Below, piece after piece: positions 6,917 through 13,685 of a stretch of 15,267 bases of DNA. Each line of letters starts with the position of its first letter. Position 1 is the stretch's first letter. Source of the DNA: JBHHWH01 sp046756405 (GTDB lineage: Bacteria > Actinomycetota > Acidimicrobiia > Spongiisociales > ZC4RG35); contig JBHHWH010000062.1 of the NCBI GenBank assembly GCA_046756405.1, positions 1-15,267 on the forward strand, written 5' to 3'. The notes under the pieces are model-generated. The model saw only the letters and a program-made list of their open reading frames with translations, was not told where the DNA came from and did not search any database. A program made the translations under genes and the position numbers.

Positions 6917-7128
6917 TCCCTACGGTCCCGAGCCATCGAGTAGTAGAGGGCTGAGGAGAAGCTCAGCAGCACCCCAAGTACGAACACAGCGGGTGCCCAC
7001 TCGACCCGGGGGTTGGAACACTCGACGCCCGTGGCACACCAGGGTGCGGCGCCGTAGAAGTAGGACCACACCATGAGGACCAGACCGCCGAGAATCATGC
7101 CTATCGACACCTTGCCGCGTCTCGTCAT
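6913..7128 (-). CDS. Small two-helix membrane protein with CX5C loop (gene D)
   Basis: This 71-aa protein is unrecognised at family level. Helix 1 spans about residues 8-26 and helix 2 about 45-66. Both ends are basic (MTRRGK and ARDRRE), so by the positive-inside rule both termini should be cytoplasmic and the loop periplasmic. The loop holds Cys31 and Cys37 (WCATGVECSNP), on the same side of the membrane as the exported catalytic and ferredoxin subunits. It is locked into the operon: its ATG overlaps the NrfD stop (ATGA) and its TGA overlaps the chaperone GTG (GTGA). It could be an accessory subunit stabilising the NrfD-type protein, or a thiol or metal-binding helper. The gene is well supported by coupling and amphipathic design; no function is assigned. 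Confidence 0.8.
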   Translation of the reverse strand: MTRRGKVSIGMILGGLVLMVWSYFYGAAPWCATGVECSNPRVEWAPAVFVLGVLLSFSSALYYSMARDRRE

Positions 7129-8435
7129 ACCGTCACCTCCTCAAGCTCACCCGTCTCGCTCCCTTTGAGCTCGACGATAGGAAAGACCTTCATAAACAGG
7201 GTGATCATCACCGTTCCCAGAGAGAACAGACCAATAGCCACGGCGATCTCGACCAAGCTCGGGAAGTAAGAGCCGGTGCCGTAGGGAAGGAGCTGGCCGT
7301 GGGTCTGGGAGGGAACAACGATCAGATATCTCTTGCCAACCGCCCCGATGTTGACCAGCACTCCGCTGGCCACCAGCCATCCGAGCCGCCAGTTTCGGGT
7401 CAGAGCCATCCAGGTCAGGGCGATGAGGGGAATCACCAGAGTGGCCACCGAGCCCCAGAAAATCCAGGCGTAGGTACCGGTGAGCAGCGCCTCGGACACC
7501 CGCTGCTCCACCACACCGGGCTGATAGATGGTGGTGAGGATCTCCACAATGATGAAGTAGAGGTAGACCGCCAAGAGAGCGAGCAGGAATTTGCCCAGCC
7601 ACGCAAAGGCGTCCAGGGTCACCCTCCTCTCCAGTTTGAGGGCCTTACGCACCATCGCGGCGAGCACGATGATGTGACCCACACCAGAAACCCCGGCCAG
7701 GACCACGAAGGCCGGGGCCTGGAGGGTCCCGAACCATCCCGGACGGCCCACCTGAAGTCCGAACACGAAGCCCAGGGAGGAGTGGGCTATCACTAGCAGG
7801 GGAAGGATTGCCAGCGCCAACCAGAAGGTAACCCGCCGATCCCGGGCCCGCTGCTCCGGGGTGTCACGGTATCCCGCCGCCCAGAAGCGGAAGAATCGCT
7901 GAAGACGCGACGGCTTCTCGGCGAGGAGCGCGGCGTCCGGGCGCGAGGTGAGGTACAGATAGACCAAGCTGGCGAAGAGATAACCCGAGATCACCAGGCT
8001 GAAGGTCCCGAAGAAGGGAGACTGGGGTCGGGCGTAACGGAACAGGTTGATCAGCCCGCGCAACGGCTGACCCAGATCAACGATGATCGCCAGGGCACCG
8101 AGGATCAGCGCGACCACGGTGAGCACCTCCGCCATCCGGGCGATTCCGTTGAGTTTCTCCAGCCGGAAGAGCCGGATGAGGGCAGCCACGGTGATACCGG
8201 CGAAGCTGACGCCGACGAAGTAGACCACTAAGGCGATATAGATACCCCAGGCGGCACCTTGCATCGTGCCCAAGTCACGCATCCCTGTGGCCACCATCCC
8301 CTGACTCTTTTCAACGGCGTAGCCCACGATCCCGATAAGGATGCCGACCAACCCGAGGGCGAGGAAGGCGATCCACCCTCGTGTCATGTTGCCCACTCCC
8401 AGGGGGAGAGGCTCTCTTGTTTCACGCGTTGCCAT
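7125..8435 (-). CDS. NrfD/PsrC-family membrane subunit (gene C)
   Basis: This 436-aa integral membrane protein has about ten helices (near 20-41, 60-90, 103-124, 141-163, 203-228, 238-262, 276-305, 318-345, 351-374, 393-420). It is the quinone-interacting subunit type of polysulfide reductase-like complexes. The family hallmark VDLGQP occurs at about 119-124, and the late segment KRYLIVVPSQ...PSLVEIAVAIGLFSLG resembles the long, ten-helix members (DsrP/QrcD/ActC style) rather than the shortest ones. It should exchange electrons between membrane quinone and the ferredoxin subunit. The chosen ATG has GGGAG 6 nt upstream (8442-8446) and overlaps the ferredoxin gene by 14 nt. A second in-frame ATG at codon 17 also has a purine-rich leader and would remove a short polar N-terminus. 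Confidence 0.9.
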   Translation of the reverse strand: MATRETREPLPLGVGNMTRGWIAFLALGLVGILIGIVGYAVEKSQGMVATGMRDLGTMQGAAWGIYIALVVYFVGVSFAGITVAALIRLFRLEKLNGIARMAEVLTVVALILGALAIIVDLGQPLRGLINLFRYARPQSPFFGTFSLVISGYLFASLVYLYLTSRPDAALLAEKPSRLQRFFRFWAAGYRDTPEQRARDRRVTFWLALAILPLLVIAHSSLGFVFGLQVGRPGWFGTLQAPAFVVLAGVSGVGHIIVLAAMVRKALKLERRVTLDAFAWLGKFLLALLAVYLYFIIVEILTTIYQPGVVEQRVSEALLTGTYAWIFWGSVATLVIPLIALTWMALTRNWRLGWLVASGVLVNIGAVGKRYLIVVPSQTHGQLLPYGTGSYFPSLVEIAVAIGLFSLGTVMITLFMKVFPIVELKGSETGELEEVTV

Positions 8436-9183
8436 TGCTAACTCCCGTCATCGGCCTCTCGATCTCCTTTGCATGAGGGGCGGGCGGGCTTCCGCCCACG
8501 TAAATGACGCTGGGATCGGTCCCCAACTCTTCGAGAAGCTTGAACTGGTCTCGGCCCTCGACGAACCGGGATACCGGGCTGTTGGCGTCGTCGAGGTCCC
8601 CGAACACCAGGGCGGTCACGGGGCAAGTGTCCACACAGGCGGGGAGGAGACCCTGGTCCACTCGATGCACACAGAAGGTGCACTTCTCTACCACACCTTT
8701 GTAGTGGGCGCTCCCGGAGGTGCGCCGCTGTTCCTTCCCCTGAAGCCGGTCGTGATCGGGGTTCTTGTAGGGGGGAATCGCCCCGCCAGTCACACCGACC
8801 AGATCGGGGTCGTCCATCGGGATCTGGTAGTCGGCGAAGGCCTTCTCCGGATCTCTCCAGTTGAAGAAGTTCACCCCGTAGGGGCAGGCCACTTCGCAAT
8901 AGCGGCACCCGATGCAACGGTCGAAGTCGGTGAGAACGATGCCATCTTCACGGTGGAACCTCGCCCCGGTGGGACACACCTTGACGCATGGGGGGTTGTG
9001 ACAGTGCTGACAAGGCCGGGGAAGGAACGAGATCTTCGTATCCGGATACTCACCCTCCTCGAGACGGAACACGTACATCCAGAAAACTGCGCTCGGCGTA
9101 TTGTTCTCGATCTTGCAGGCTTCGACGCAGGCTCGACACCCCTGGCACCGGTCGAGGTCTACTGCCATGGCGTAGTGAGTCAC
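8422..9183 (-). CDS. Four-cluster ferredoxin subunit, PsrB/PhsB/TtrB-like (gene B)
   Basis: This 253-aa electron-transfer subunit has 16 cysteines in four [4Fe-4S] motifs: 13/16/19/23, 58/61/66/70, 90/93/96/100 and 168/171/183/187. This is the classic pattern of DmsB/PsrB proteins that wire a molybdoenzyme to its membrane partner. There is no signal peptide, so export would be by hitchhiking on the Tat signal of the catalytic subunit. About 67 residues separate the third and fourth clusters (101-167), with a Pro/Asp/Gly-rich, basic segment; compact homologues have a much shorter link. The last 65 residues extend past the cluster domain. The GTG start makes a GTGA overlap with the catalytic-subunit stop; an ATG five codons later is possible but would break the coupling. 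Confidence 0.93.
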   Translation of the reverse strand: MTHYAMAVDLDRCQGCRACVEACKIENNTPSAVFWMYVFRLEEGEYPDTKISFLPRPCQHCHNPPCVKVCPTGARFHREDGIVLTDFDRCIGCRYCEVACPYGVNFFNWRDPEKAFADYQIPMDDPDLVGVTGGAIPPYKNPDHDRLQGKEQRRTSGSAHYKGVVEKCTFCVHRVDQGLLPACVDTCPVTALVFGDLDDANSPVSRFVEGRDQFKLLEELGTDPSVIYVGGSPPAPHAKEIERPMTGVSNGNA

Positions 9184-11780
9184 GCCGCATCACCTCCTTT
9201 CAGGACCCTGACTTTGACGTGGAAGGAGGCATCGGCGGTCATGCCGAAATATCCCTCGTTGGTGAAGAACAGCTCGTTGGGCGTGGGACCCAGATTCTTA
9301 TTGACGGGGTGAGTCCACATCCCGAAGTGGTGGGGCATCCCTACCACGTCGGGACGGATGCCCTCGGTGAGCCGGAGCACTGTCTCCACACGGCGGGTCT
9401 CCCCGGTAAGGGCGTTGTGGGCCTCCACGATCACCGGGTCTCCATCCTTGAGCCCGAGTCTTCGCGCCGCGGTCGGGTTCATCTCCAGACGCTGGCCGCC
9501 GCTCAACTCGGAGAGAAGCGGATCCATCGACGTCCGTGACTGCTTGTGCTCCACCAGCTTGTAGCTGATGAGGTAGAACTCGTACTCGGACGGGGAGGCT
9601 TCCATCGTCGGAGCCCGCCACGTGGGAAATGGGGTGTAGTCCTGCCAGTAGACCTCGTCGGCGCCCATCTCCTTCTGGAGTCGCTGTGCCTTGAGCAGGC
9701 TTTCTCCGTATAGGCGGTGGACCGCGCCACCGAAGGGGGGATCGGTGACGTATCCGTAGCGTTTCGAGGGCGAGATCGGACCCTTCACCCACACTCCGTT
9801 GGTCTCGAAGTAGTCGATCCCCGAAAGCCCTTCCATCTTTGCCCAGCGATCGAAGATGTCCCGCACCTCGGGCTTCACCCCGTCGGGAAGGGCGTATTCG
9901 GTGTCGGCAAGATCCAGTTCGGCGTTGACGTGATCGATGTACCCACCTTCCCCGGTGAGCTTGCCCATCTTCTCGGTGAGGTCCAGGTAGATGTCGATCT
10001 CGCCTTTCGACTCGAACAGAGGCTCCATGGGTGGCATCCTCAACGCCTTGGCGTCCGTGTAGCCGTCGCCAGCGGAGATCGGGCCCTCGTACTTCTCGAT
10101 GGTGGCCGCGGGCAAAACCACGTCGGCAAACAGGTCGGCTGTCTCGGACATCCAGGGACTGATCACCGTCACGAACTCGAACTTCTCGTAGGAAGCCAAG
10201 AAGTCGGCTTGCGAGGCGAACGATGTGACCGGGTTGACCATGTGGAGGATGGCCATCCGGGGCAGCTTCTCCACCCCGTATTTGGCGGGGTCCTGCATAA
10301 CGCGGGCGACGATCCCGGGGAATCCGGTGTTGATGGGGAAGAACTTCGACTTGTTGAGGATGAAGTCGTAGGGGGGCTCCTCCACCTTCAGCTCTTCGAA
10401 CTTGGCGTAGTTCTTGTGGATCTTCCAGGTGAAATCGGCGAGCTGGCCGCCCACCGCTCCCCAAGCTCCCACCAGCATCGGGATGATCGACATGGCCCGT
10501 ACCGCGGCGAAACCCAGCTCCTGTTGGGCCATGTGGTAGGCCATGATTCCCACTGGCCGGTAGGGAACCTCGACACCGTCAACCACGGTGGTGGAGCCGA
10601 TTCTCGCATTGGTCCCATACTCGTGGGCGAGACGGCGAATGACGTCCGCCTCGACGCCACTCTCCTTTGCGGCCCACTCCGGGGTATAGGAAGCGACATG
10701 TTCCCGGAAGAGCTGAAAAGCCGTCTTGGCTCTCCTGCTGGCGACAGTGTATTCCCCTTCCAAGGCCGGCCTTACTGCCTCAGCTGCCGGCACGGCACGC
10801 TTCCGCTCTTCGTCCCACACCAACGGGACCTCTTCACCTTCGTCCCCCTCGCCTACGGTTCTTCGCAGAATCAGCCCGTCCTCGCCGACTAGATAGGGGG
10901 CGTTGGTATACGTAGTCAGGTAGGGACGGTCCACGAAGCCCTGTTCGATCAGCTCGCGGCAGATGGCCAGGGCGAGAGCAAGGTCGCCGGCGGGCCTGAT
11001 CGGCACCCACTCGTCGGCAAAGGGGCCCGCGGGTCGGAGCCTAGGATCGATCTGAACGATCTTGAGACCGTTCTGCTCTCGCGCCTGGACCATCTGCTGG
11101 GGCCAGGTCAGCCAGCAAAACTTGTTTCCCCCGGCGTTGGTGATGTTCCATCCCCAGGAGAGGACGTACTTGGCGTTGAGAAGGTCAGGGTGGAGCACTC
11201 CATGGAGTCCCACCGTGTACTCCACCGCCCGGTAACCGGCATCGGAACAGTAGGCACCATGCCCCAACTTGGTGGCCCCGATCGCCTTGATGAAGGCCTT
11301 GTCGTAGAAGCCCTTGGCCTTCGACCTCCCCTTCTGCCACAAGACCAGCTTCGGGTCCTCAGCGGCCACCTCCTTGTACTTGGCGGCCACCAGGCCGAGG
11401 GCCTCGTCCCAAGAAGCACGACGCCACTCCCCGGAGACACCCTTGGCGTTGGTTCGTACCAGGGGAGTTTTCACCCGATGGGGGTCGTAGATGGAAGCTA
11501 TTTGGGCCTGGCCCTTGGGACACAGCGTCCCTCGGTTACGAGGATGCGCTCCCAAGCCCTCGAACTTGACCACCCGTCCATCGATGCGGCGGGCCGACAT
11601 ACCGCAGTCCTGTTTTCCGATCCAGCAGGTGGTGAAAACCCGATCTTCCAGGGGTGCCTGGGCCAAGGCCTCGGCCTCGGCTACTGAATCGAAGGTGTCA
11701 AACAGGAAACGGGAGGCGACAGCGGCACCCCCGACTACAGCGGAACCCTTGAGAAAGGTCCTACGACGGATCTGGACCAC
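9180..11780 (-). CDS. Molybdopterin oxidoreductase catalytic subunit, DMSO reductase family, Tat-exported (gene A)
   Basis: This 866-aa protein carries a molybdenum (or tungsten) bis-pterin cofactor and is the first gene of a six-gene operon. It starts at GTG with GGAGGAG 6 nt upstream and has a twin-arginine signal (RRRTFLKGSAVVGGAAVA, residues 5-22), so it works outside the membrane. The N-terminal cluster region shows Cys52, Cys59 and Cys87 (TTCWIGKQDCG...TLCPKG); the position of the usual second cysteine is Gly55. Cys178 in GHGAYCSDAG lies where Psr-type enzymes have their Mo-ligating Cys. Cofactor-binding segments follow (YVLSWGWNITNAGG, IVQIDPRLRPAG), and the dinucleotide-binding C-terminal domain spans about 730-860. 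Size, signal peptide and PsrB/NrfD partners place it in the polysulfide/thiosulfate/tetrathionate/arsenate-type branch. The substrate and direction of reaction cannot be assigned from sequence. Confidence 0.93.
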   Translation of the reverse strand: MVQIRRRTFLKGSAVVGGAAVASRFLFDTFDSVAEAEALAQAPLEDRVFTTCWIGKQDCGMSARRIDGRVVKFEGLGAHPRNRGTLCPKGQAQIASIYDPHRVKTPLVRTNAKGVSGEWRRASWDEALGLVAAKYKEVAAEDPKLVLWQKGRSKAKGFYDKAFIKAIGATKLGHGAYCSDAGYRAVEYTVGLHGVLHPDLLNAKYVLSWGWNITNAGGNKFCWLTWPQQMVQAREQNGLKIVQIDPRLRPAGPFADEWVPIRPAGDLALALAICRELIEQGFVDRPYLTTYTNAPYLVGEDGLILRRTVGEGDEGEEVPLVWDEERKRAVPAAEAVRPALEGEYTVASRRAKTAFQLFREHVASYTPEWAAKESGVEADVIRRLAHEYGTNARIGSTTVVDGVEVPYRPVGIMAYHMAQQELGFAAVRAMSIIPMLVGAWGAVGGQLADFTWKIHKNYAKFEELKVEEPPYDFILNKSKFFPINTGFPGIVARVMQDPAKYGVEKLPRMAILHMVNPVTSFASQADFLASYEKFEFVTVISPWMSETADLFADVVLPAATIEKYEGPISAGDGYTDAKALRMPPMEPLFESKGEIDIYLDLTEKMGKLTGEGGYIDHVNAELDLADTEYALPDGVKPEVRDIFDRWAKMEGLSGIDYFETNGVWVKGPISPSKRYGYVTDPPFGGAVHRLYGESLLKAQRLQKEMGADEVYWQDYTPFPTWRAPTMEASPSEYEFYLISYKLVEHKQSRTSMDPLLSELSGGQRLEMNPTAARRLGLKDGDPVIVEAHNALTGETRRVETVLRLTEGIRPDVVGMPHHFGMWTHPVNKNLGPTPNELFFTNEGYFGMTADASFHVKVRVLKGGDAA

Positions 11781-11956
11781 AGTTCTCTCCTCCGGTTGGT
11801 TGTGCTCAGCATCCGCCAGGACGGTGACCGCCCGGAAGGGCCTTTAGTCACAAGCCGGTGCCACAACAGTCCCTTCCGTCCGGCCCAACTTCGACCCCCT
11901 TCCCCGCGGCAAGAGACGCTCGTATGGTGGGGCCACGCCATCCCAAGGAACCCGTT
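11781..11956. promoter_or_regulatory. Divergent control region between the molybdoenzyme operon and the DUF2461 gene
   Basis: This is the longest non-coding stretch in the window (176 bp) and must hold the promoter of the six-gene operon. It contains an inverted repeat CGGAAGGG (11833-11840) / CCCTTCCG (11871-11878), 8-bp perfect arms around a 30-nt spacer. A shorter GTGAC (11824-11828) / GTCAC (11847-11851) pair interleaves with it. On the plus side TATGGT at 11923-11928 is a possible -10, and AAGGAA at 11945-11950 is a ribosome binding site. No convincing -10/-35 pair was found for the minus-strand operon and no known regulator site is claimed. Confidence 0.45.
11787..11793 (-). promoter_or_regulatory. 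Strong ribosome binding site for the molybdoenzyme operon
   Basis: On the minus strand GGAGGAG ends 6 nt before the GTG of the catalytic subunit. It decides that GTG start and, together with GGGAG before gene C, is one of few clear Shine-Dalgarno sites in the operon; most other genes rely on overlapping stop/start codons. Confidence 0.75.
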
Positions 11957-12652
11957 ATGCCCAAGCGGTACTTCGCATCCAGACTATTCGCCTTCCTCCG
12001 TGAGCTGGAGGCAAACAACGACAGAGCCTGGTGGGAGGCCAACAAGGACCGGTACCTGAAGCTGATCCGGGAGCCGGCCCTCGACTTCATCACCGACTTC
12101 GCTCCCCGTCTGGAGAAGATCTCATCCCATTTCGTCGCCGACGCCCGGACCCAAGGAGGATCGCTGATGCGGCCCTACAGAGACATTCGCTTCTCCAAGG
12201 ACAAGACCCCCTATAAGACCAATGTGGGTATCCAGTTCCGCCATGAGATGGGCAGAGACGTCCACGCTCCAGGCTTCTACCTCCATCTGGAACCGGGAGC
12301 CTGTTTCGCTGGCGCGGGCATGTGGAAGCCGGAGGCGGCAGTAGCCCGCCAGGTCCGAGAGGCTATATACAGCAAACCTGCAGATTGGCGTCGGGCCACC
12401 AGGTCCAAGCGCTTCGCCTCGGTGTGGAGCCTCGAGAGCGACGACGCCTACGTCCTCAAGCGGATGCCCCGAGAGTTCGAAGACGACCATCCTTTCCCTG
12501 AGGACCTGAAACTGAAGAGCTTCGTCGTAAGTAGTCGGCTGACCCAGCGTCAGGTCACCTCGGAGGGGTTCGACGCCGAACTGGCCCGCATGTTCGCCGT
12601 CGCTAAGGATTTCACCCGATTTTTGTGTCAGGCCACCGGCATCCCCTTCTAA
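11957..12652 (+). CDS. DUF2461 / TIGR02453-family protein
   Basis: This 231-aa cytosolic protein of a widespread uncharacterised family is recognised by its ordered blocks. The N-terminus has FLRELEANNDRAWWEANKDRY (about 14-33). The centre has MRPYRDIRFSKDKTPYKTNVG (about 71-91), followed by APGFYLHLEPGACFAGAGMWKP (about 104-125). The C-terminus has FVVSSRLT. The length matches the family's usual 210-230 residues. The ATG at 11957 has AAGGAA 6 nt upstream; an earlier in-frame ATG at 11924 would add 11 residues not typical of the family. It is transcribed away from the molybdoenzyme operon and followed after 61 bp by a small membrane protein gene. Its biochemical role is not known; nothing in the context assigns one. 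Confidence 0.88.
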   Translation: MPKRYFASRLFAFLRELEANNDRAWWEANKDRYLKLIREPALDFITDFAPRLEKISSHFVADARTQGGSLMRPYRDIRFSKDKTPYKTNVGIQFRHEMGRDVHAPGFYLHLEPGACFAGAGMWKPEAAVARQVREAIYSKPADWRRATRSKRFASVWSLESDDAYVLKRMPREFEDDHPFPEDLKLKSFVVSSRLTQRQVTSEGFDAELARMFAVAKDFTRFLCQATGIPF

Positions 12653-12713
12653 CCTGGAAGTCGAAAGCGATTCGCCTAATTTGTTACCCAACGATGAAAT
12701 ACGGGGGCTAGCT

Positions 12714-13118
12714 GTGCCAATCTACGACGGAGTAGTGGCTTTCGACGACACCACCCTCATACCGGTGATCGTTGGAATCGAAGAAGACCTCGTCCGGCTC
12801 TCCGCCGATGGAACGGAGATCGGCGCCTGGACGGAGGGAGAGTGCACGATCGCCGATGAGGGCGACGGTGTGTTTATGATCAGCGCTGAAGACGAGACGC
12901 TGCGCTTCCTTCCCCGAGATCCGGGATCCTTCGCCGCCGCCGTCAACGGCGGGATAGGAGACACGTCGACGATCTCGGACCACGAGGAGCCGTCTAGCCC
13001 TTCCGATTCGGAAGGAGCTCCGGAACCGAAGCGGATCACCAAGGTCCTCTTCTATCTACTTGCGACGATGACGGCCCTCCTGGGAGTCTGGGCCTTACTG
13101 AGCCTCTTCCTCTTCTGA
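12714..13118 (+). CDS. Hypothetical tail-anchored membrane protein
   Basis: This 134-aa protein has a beta-rich N-terminal half (about 1-75; VIVGIEEDLVRLSADG, then IGAWTEGECTI and ETLRFLPRD). A Ser/Pro/Glu-rich acidic linker follows (about 83-105), then a basic KRITK boundary and one strongly hydrophobic helix (109-133) that ends at the C-terminus. This predicts a cytoplasmic, possibly PH-like small domain anchored by its tail. The GTG at 12714 is chosen because GGGGG (12703-12707) lies 6 nt upstream; a TTG at 12681 in the same frame is less likely. The gene follows the DUF2461 gene by 61 bp and its TGA abuts the stop of the next, convergent gene. The family is not firmly recognised and no function is assigned. 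Confidence 0.72.
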   Translation: MPIYDGVVAFDDTTLIPVIVGIEEDLVRLSADGTEIGAWTEGECTIADEGDGVFMISAEDETLRFLPRDPGSFAAAVNGGIGDTSTISDHEEPSSPSDSEGAPEPKRITKVLFYLLATMTALLGVWALLSLFLF

Positions 13119-13676
13119 TCAGGTCATCCAACCGGCTACCCGCTCCAGCAGATACTCGGAGACTTCACGAGACCGGTCCAGGACCTCACAGAGCTGTTCC
13201 CGTCCCATAACCACGTCCACCAGGCTGACCGGGGACTTTCCCTGGAGCATGAGCCGGCGCTCGGGGGCGTCGGTCACCGCGGCGTAGGAGTCGATGGCGG
13301 ACACCTCGATGGACAAAGCGAGCCCACCGATCCCGGCCAGATCGGTGGCCACCACCAGTAAGTCCGGCGGGCTGGGAAGCGGCGGCACCGCCCAGTTGAA
13401 GAGGAGGTCGAGAAAGTACTCGTTCTCCGGCTCCTCGAACTCGCCGACCATCTGGTCGAGGCGGTCCCGTAGCGCCAGGACAACCTTCGGATCTACATCC
13501 AGGGCGAGATGAAGGTCGATGGGCCCTCCACAGCCGGCCTCAGGGTGGACGTCTACCTCCCAGACCTGTCGCAGCGAATAGGTCTCGACGAAGTGACGTT
13601 CGTCGTGGACGTGGAAGCCATGGTCGGTGGCATGCTCCTTGAGGTCGGCGACGAAGCCGGCGATGTCGATCGACAT
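13119..13676 (-). CDS. Hypothetical protein, 185 aa
   Basis: This is a soluble, acidic protein with no signal peptide or membrane helix, and it is not recognised. The N-terminal third is His-rich (HATDHGFHVHDERHF). Two beta-like segments follow (QVWEVDVHPE and PIDLHLALDVDPKVVLALRDRL), then FLDLLFNWAVPPLP, DLLVVATDLAGIGGLALSIEVSAID and a helical C-terminus with many Glu/Arg residues. The gene starts 9 nt after the YihY-family gene stop on the same strand with no strong ribosome binding site, so it is probably co-transcribed with it. Its TGA directly abuts the TGA of the convergent tail-anchored protein gene (TGATCA at 13116-13121). Codon use looks like that of its neighbours, supporting a real gene. 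Confidence 0.7.
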   Translation of the reverse strand: MSIDIAGFVADLKEHATDHGFHVHDERHFVETYSLRQVWEVDVHPEAGCGGPIDLHLALDVDPKVVLALRDRLDQMVGEFEEPENEYFLDLLFNWAVPPLPSPPDLLVVATDLAGIGGLALSIEVSAIDSYAAVTDAPERRLMLQGKSPVSLVDVVMGREQLCEVLDRSREVSEYLLERVAGWMT

Positions 13677-13685
13677 GATCCGAGC

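Noticed and set aside
8341..9312. Open frame on the plus strand opposite genes A to C
   Set aside because: It spans several clear minus-strand genes and has no recognisable motif; it is a GC-rich shadow.
9717..10892. Long open frame on the plus strand (391 codons) opposite the catalytic subunit
   Set aside because: It is low-complexity Gly/His/Arg/Leu-rich sequence with no domain features and lies wholly antisense to a clear molybdoenzyme gene.
11517..11780. Selenocysteine or readthrough stop in the catalytic subunit
   Set aside because: The frame is open from start to stop with no internal TGA; the candidate metal ligand is an ordinary Cys (residue 178).
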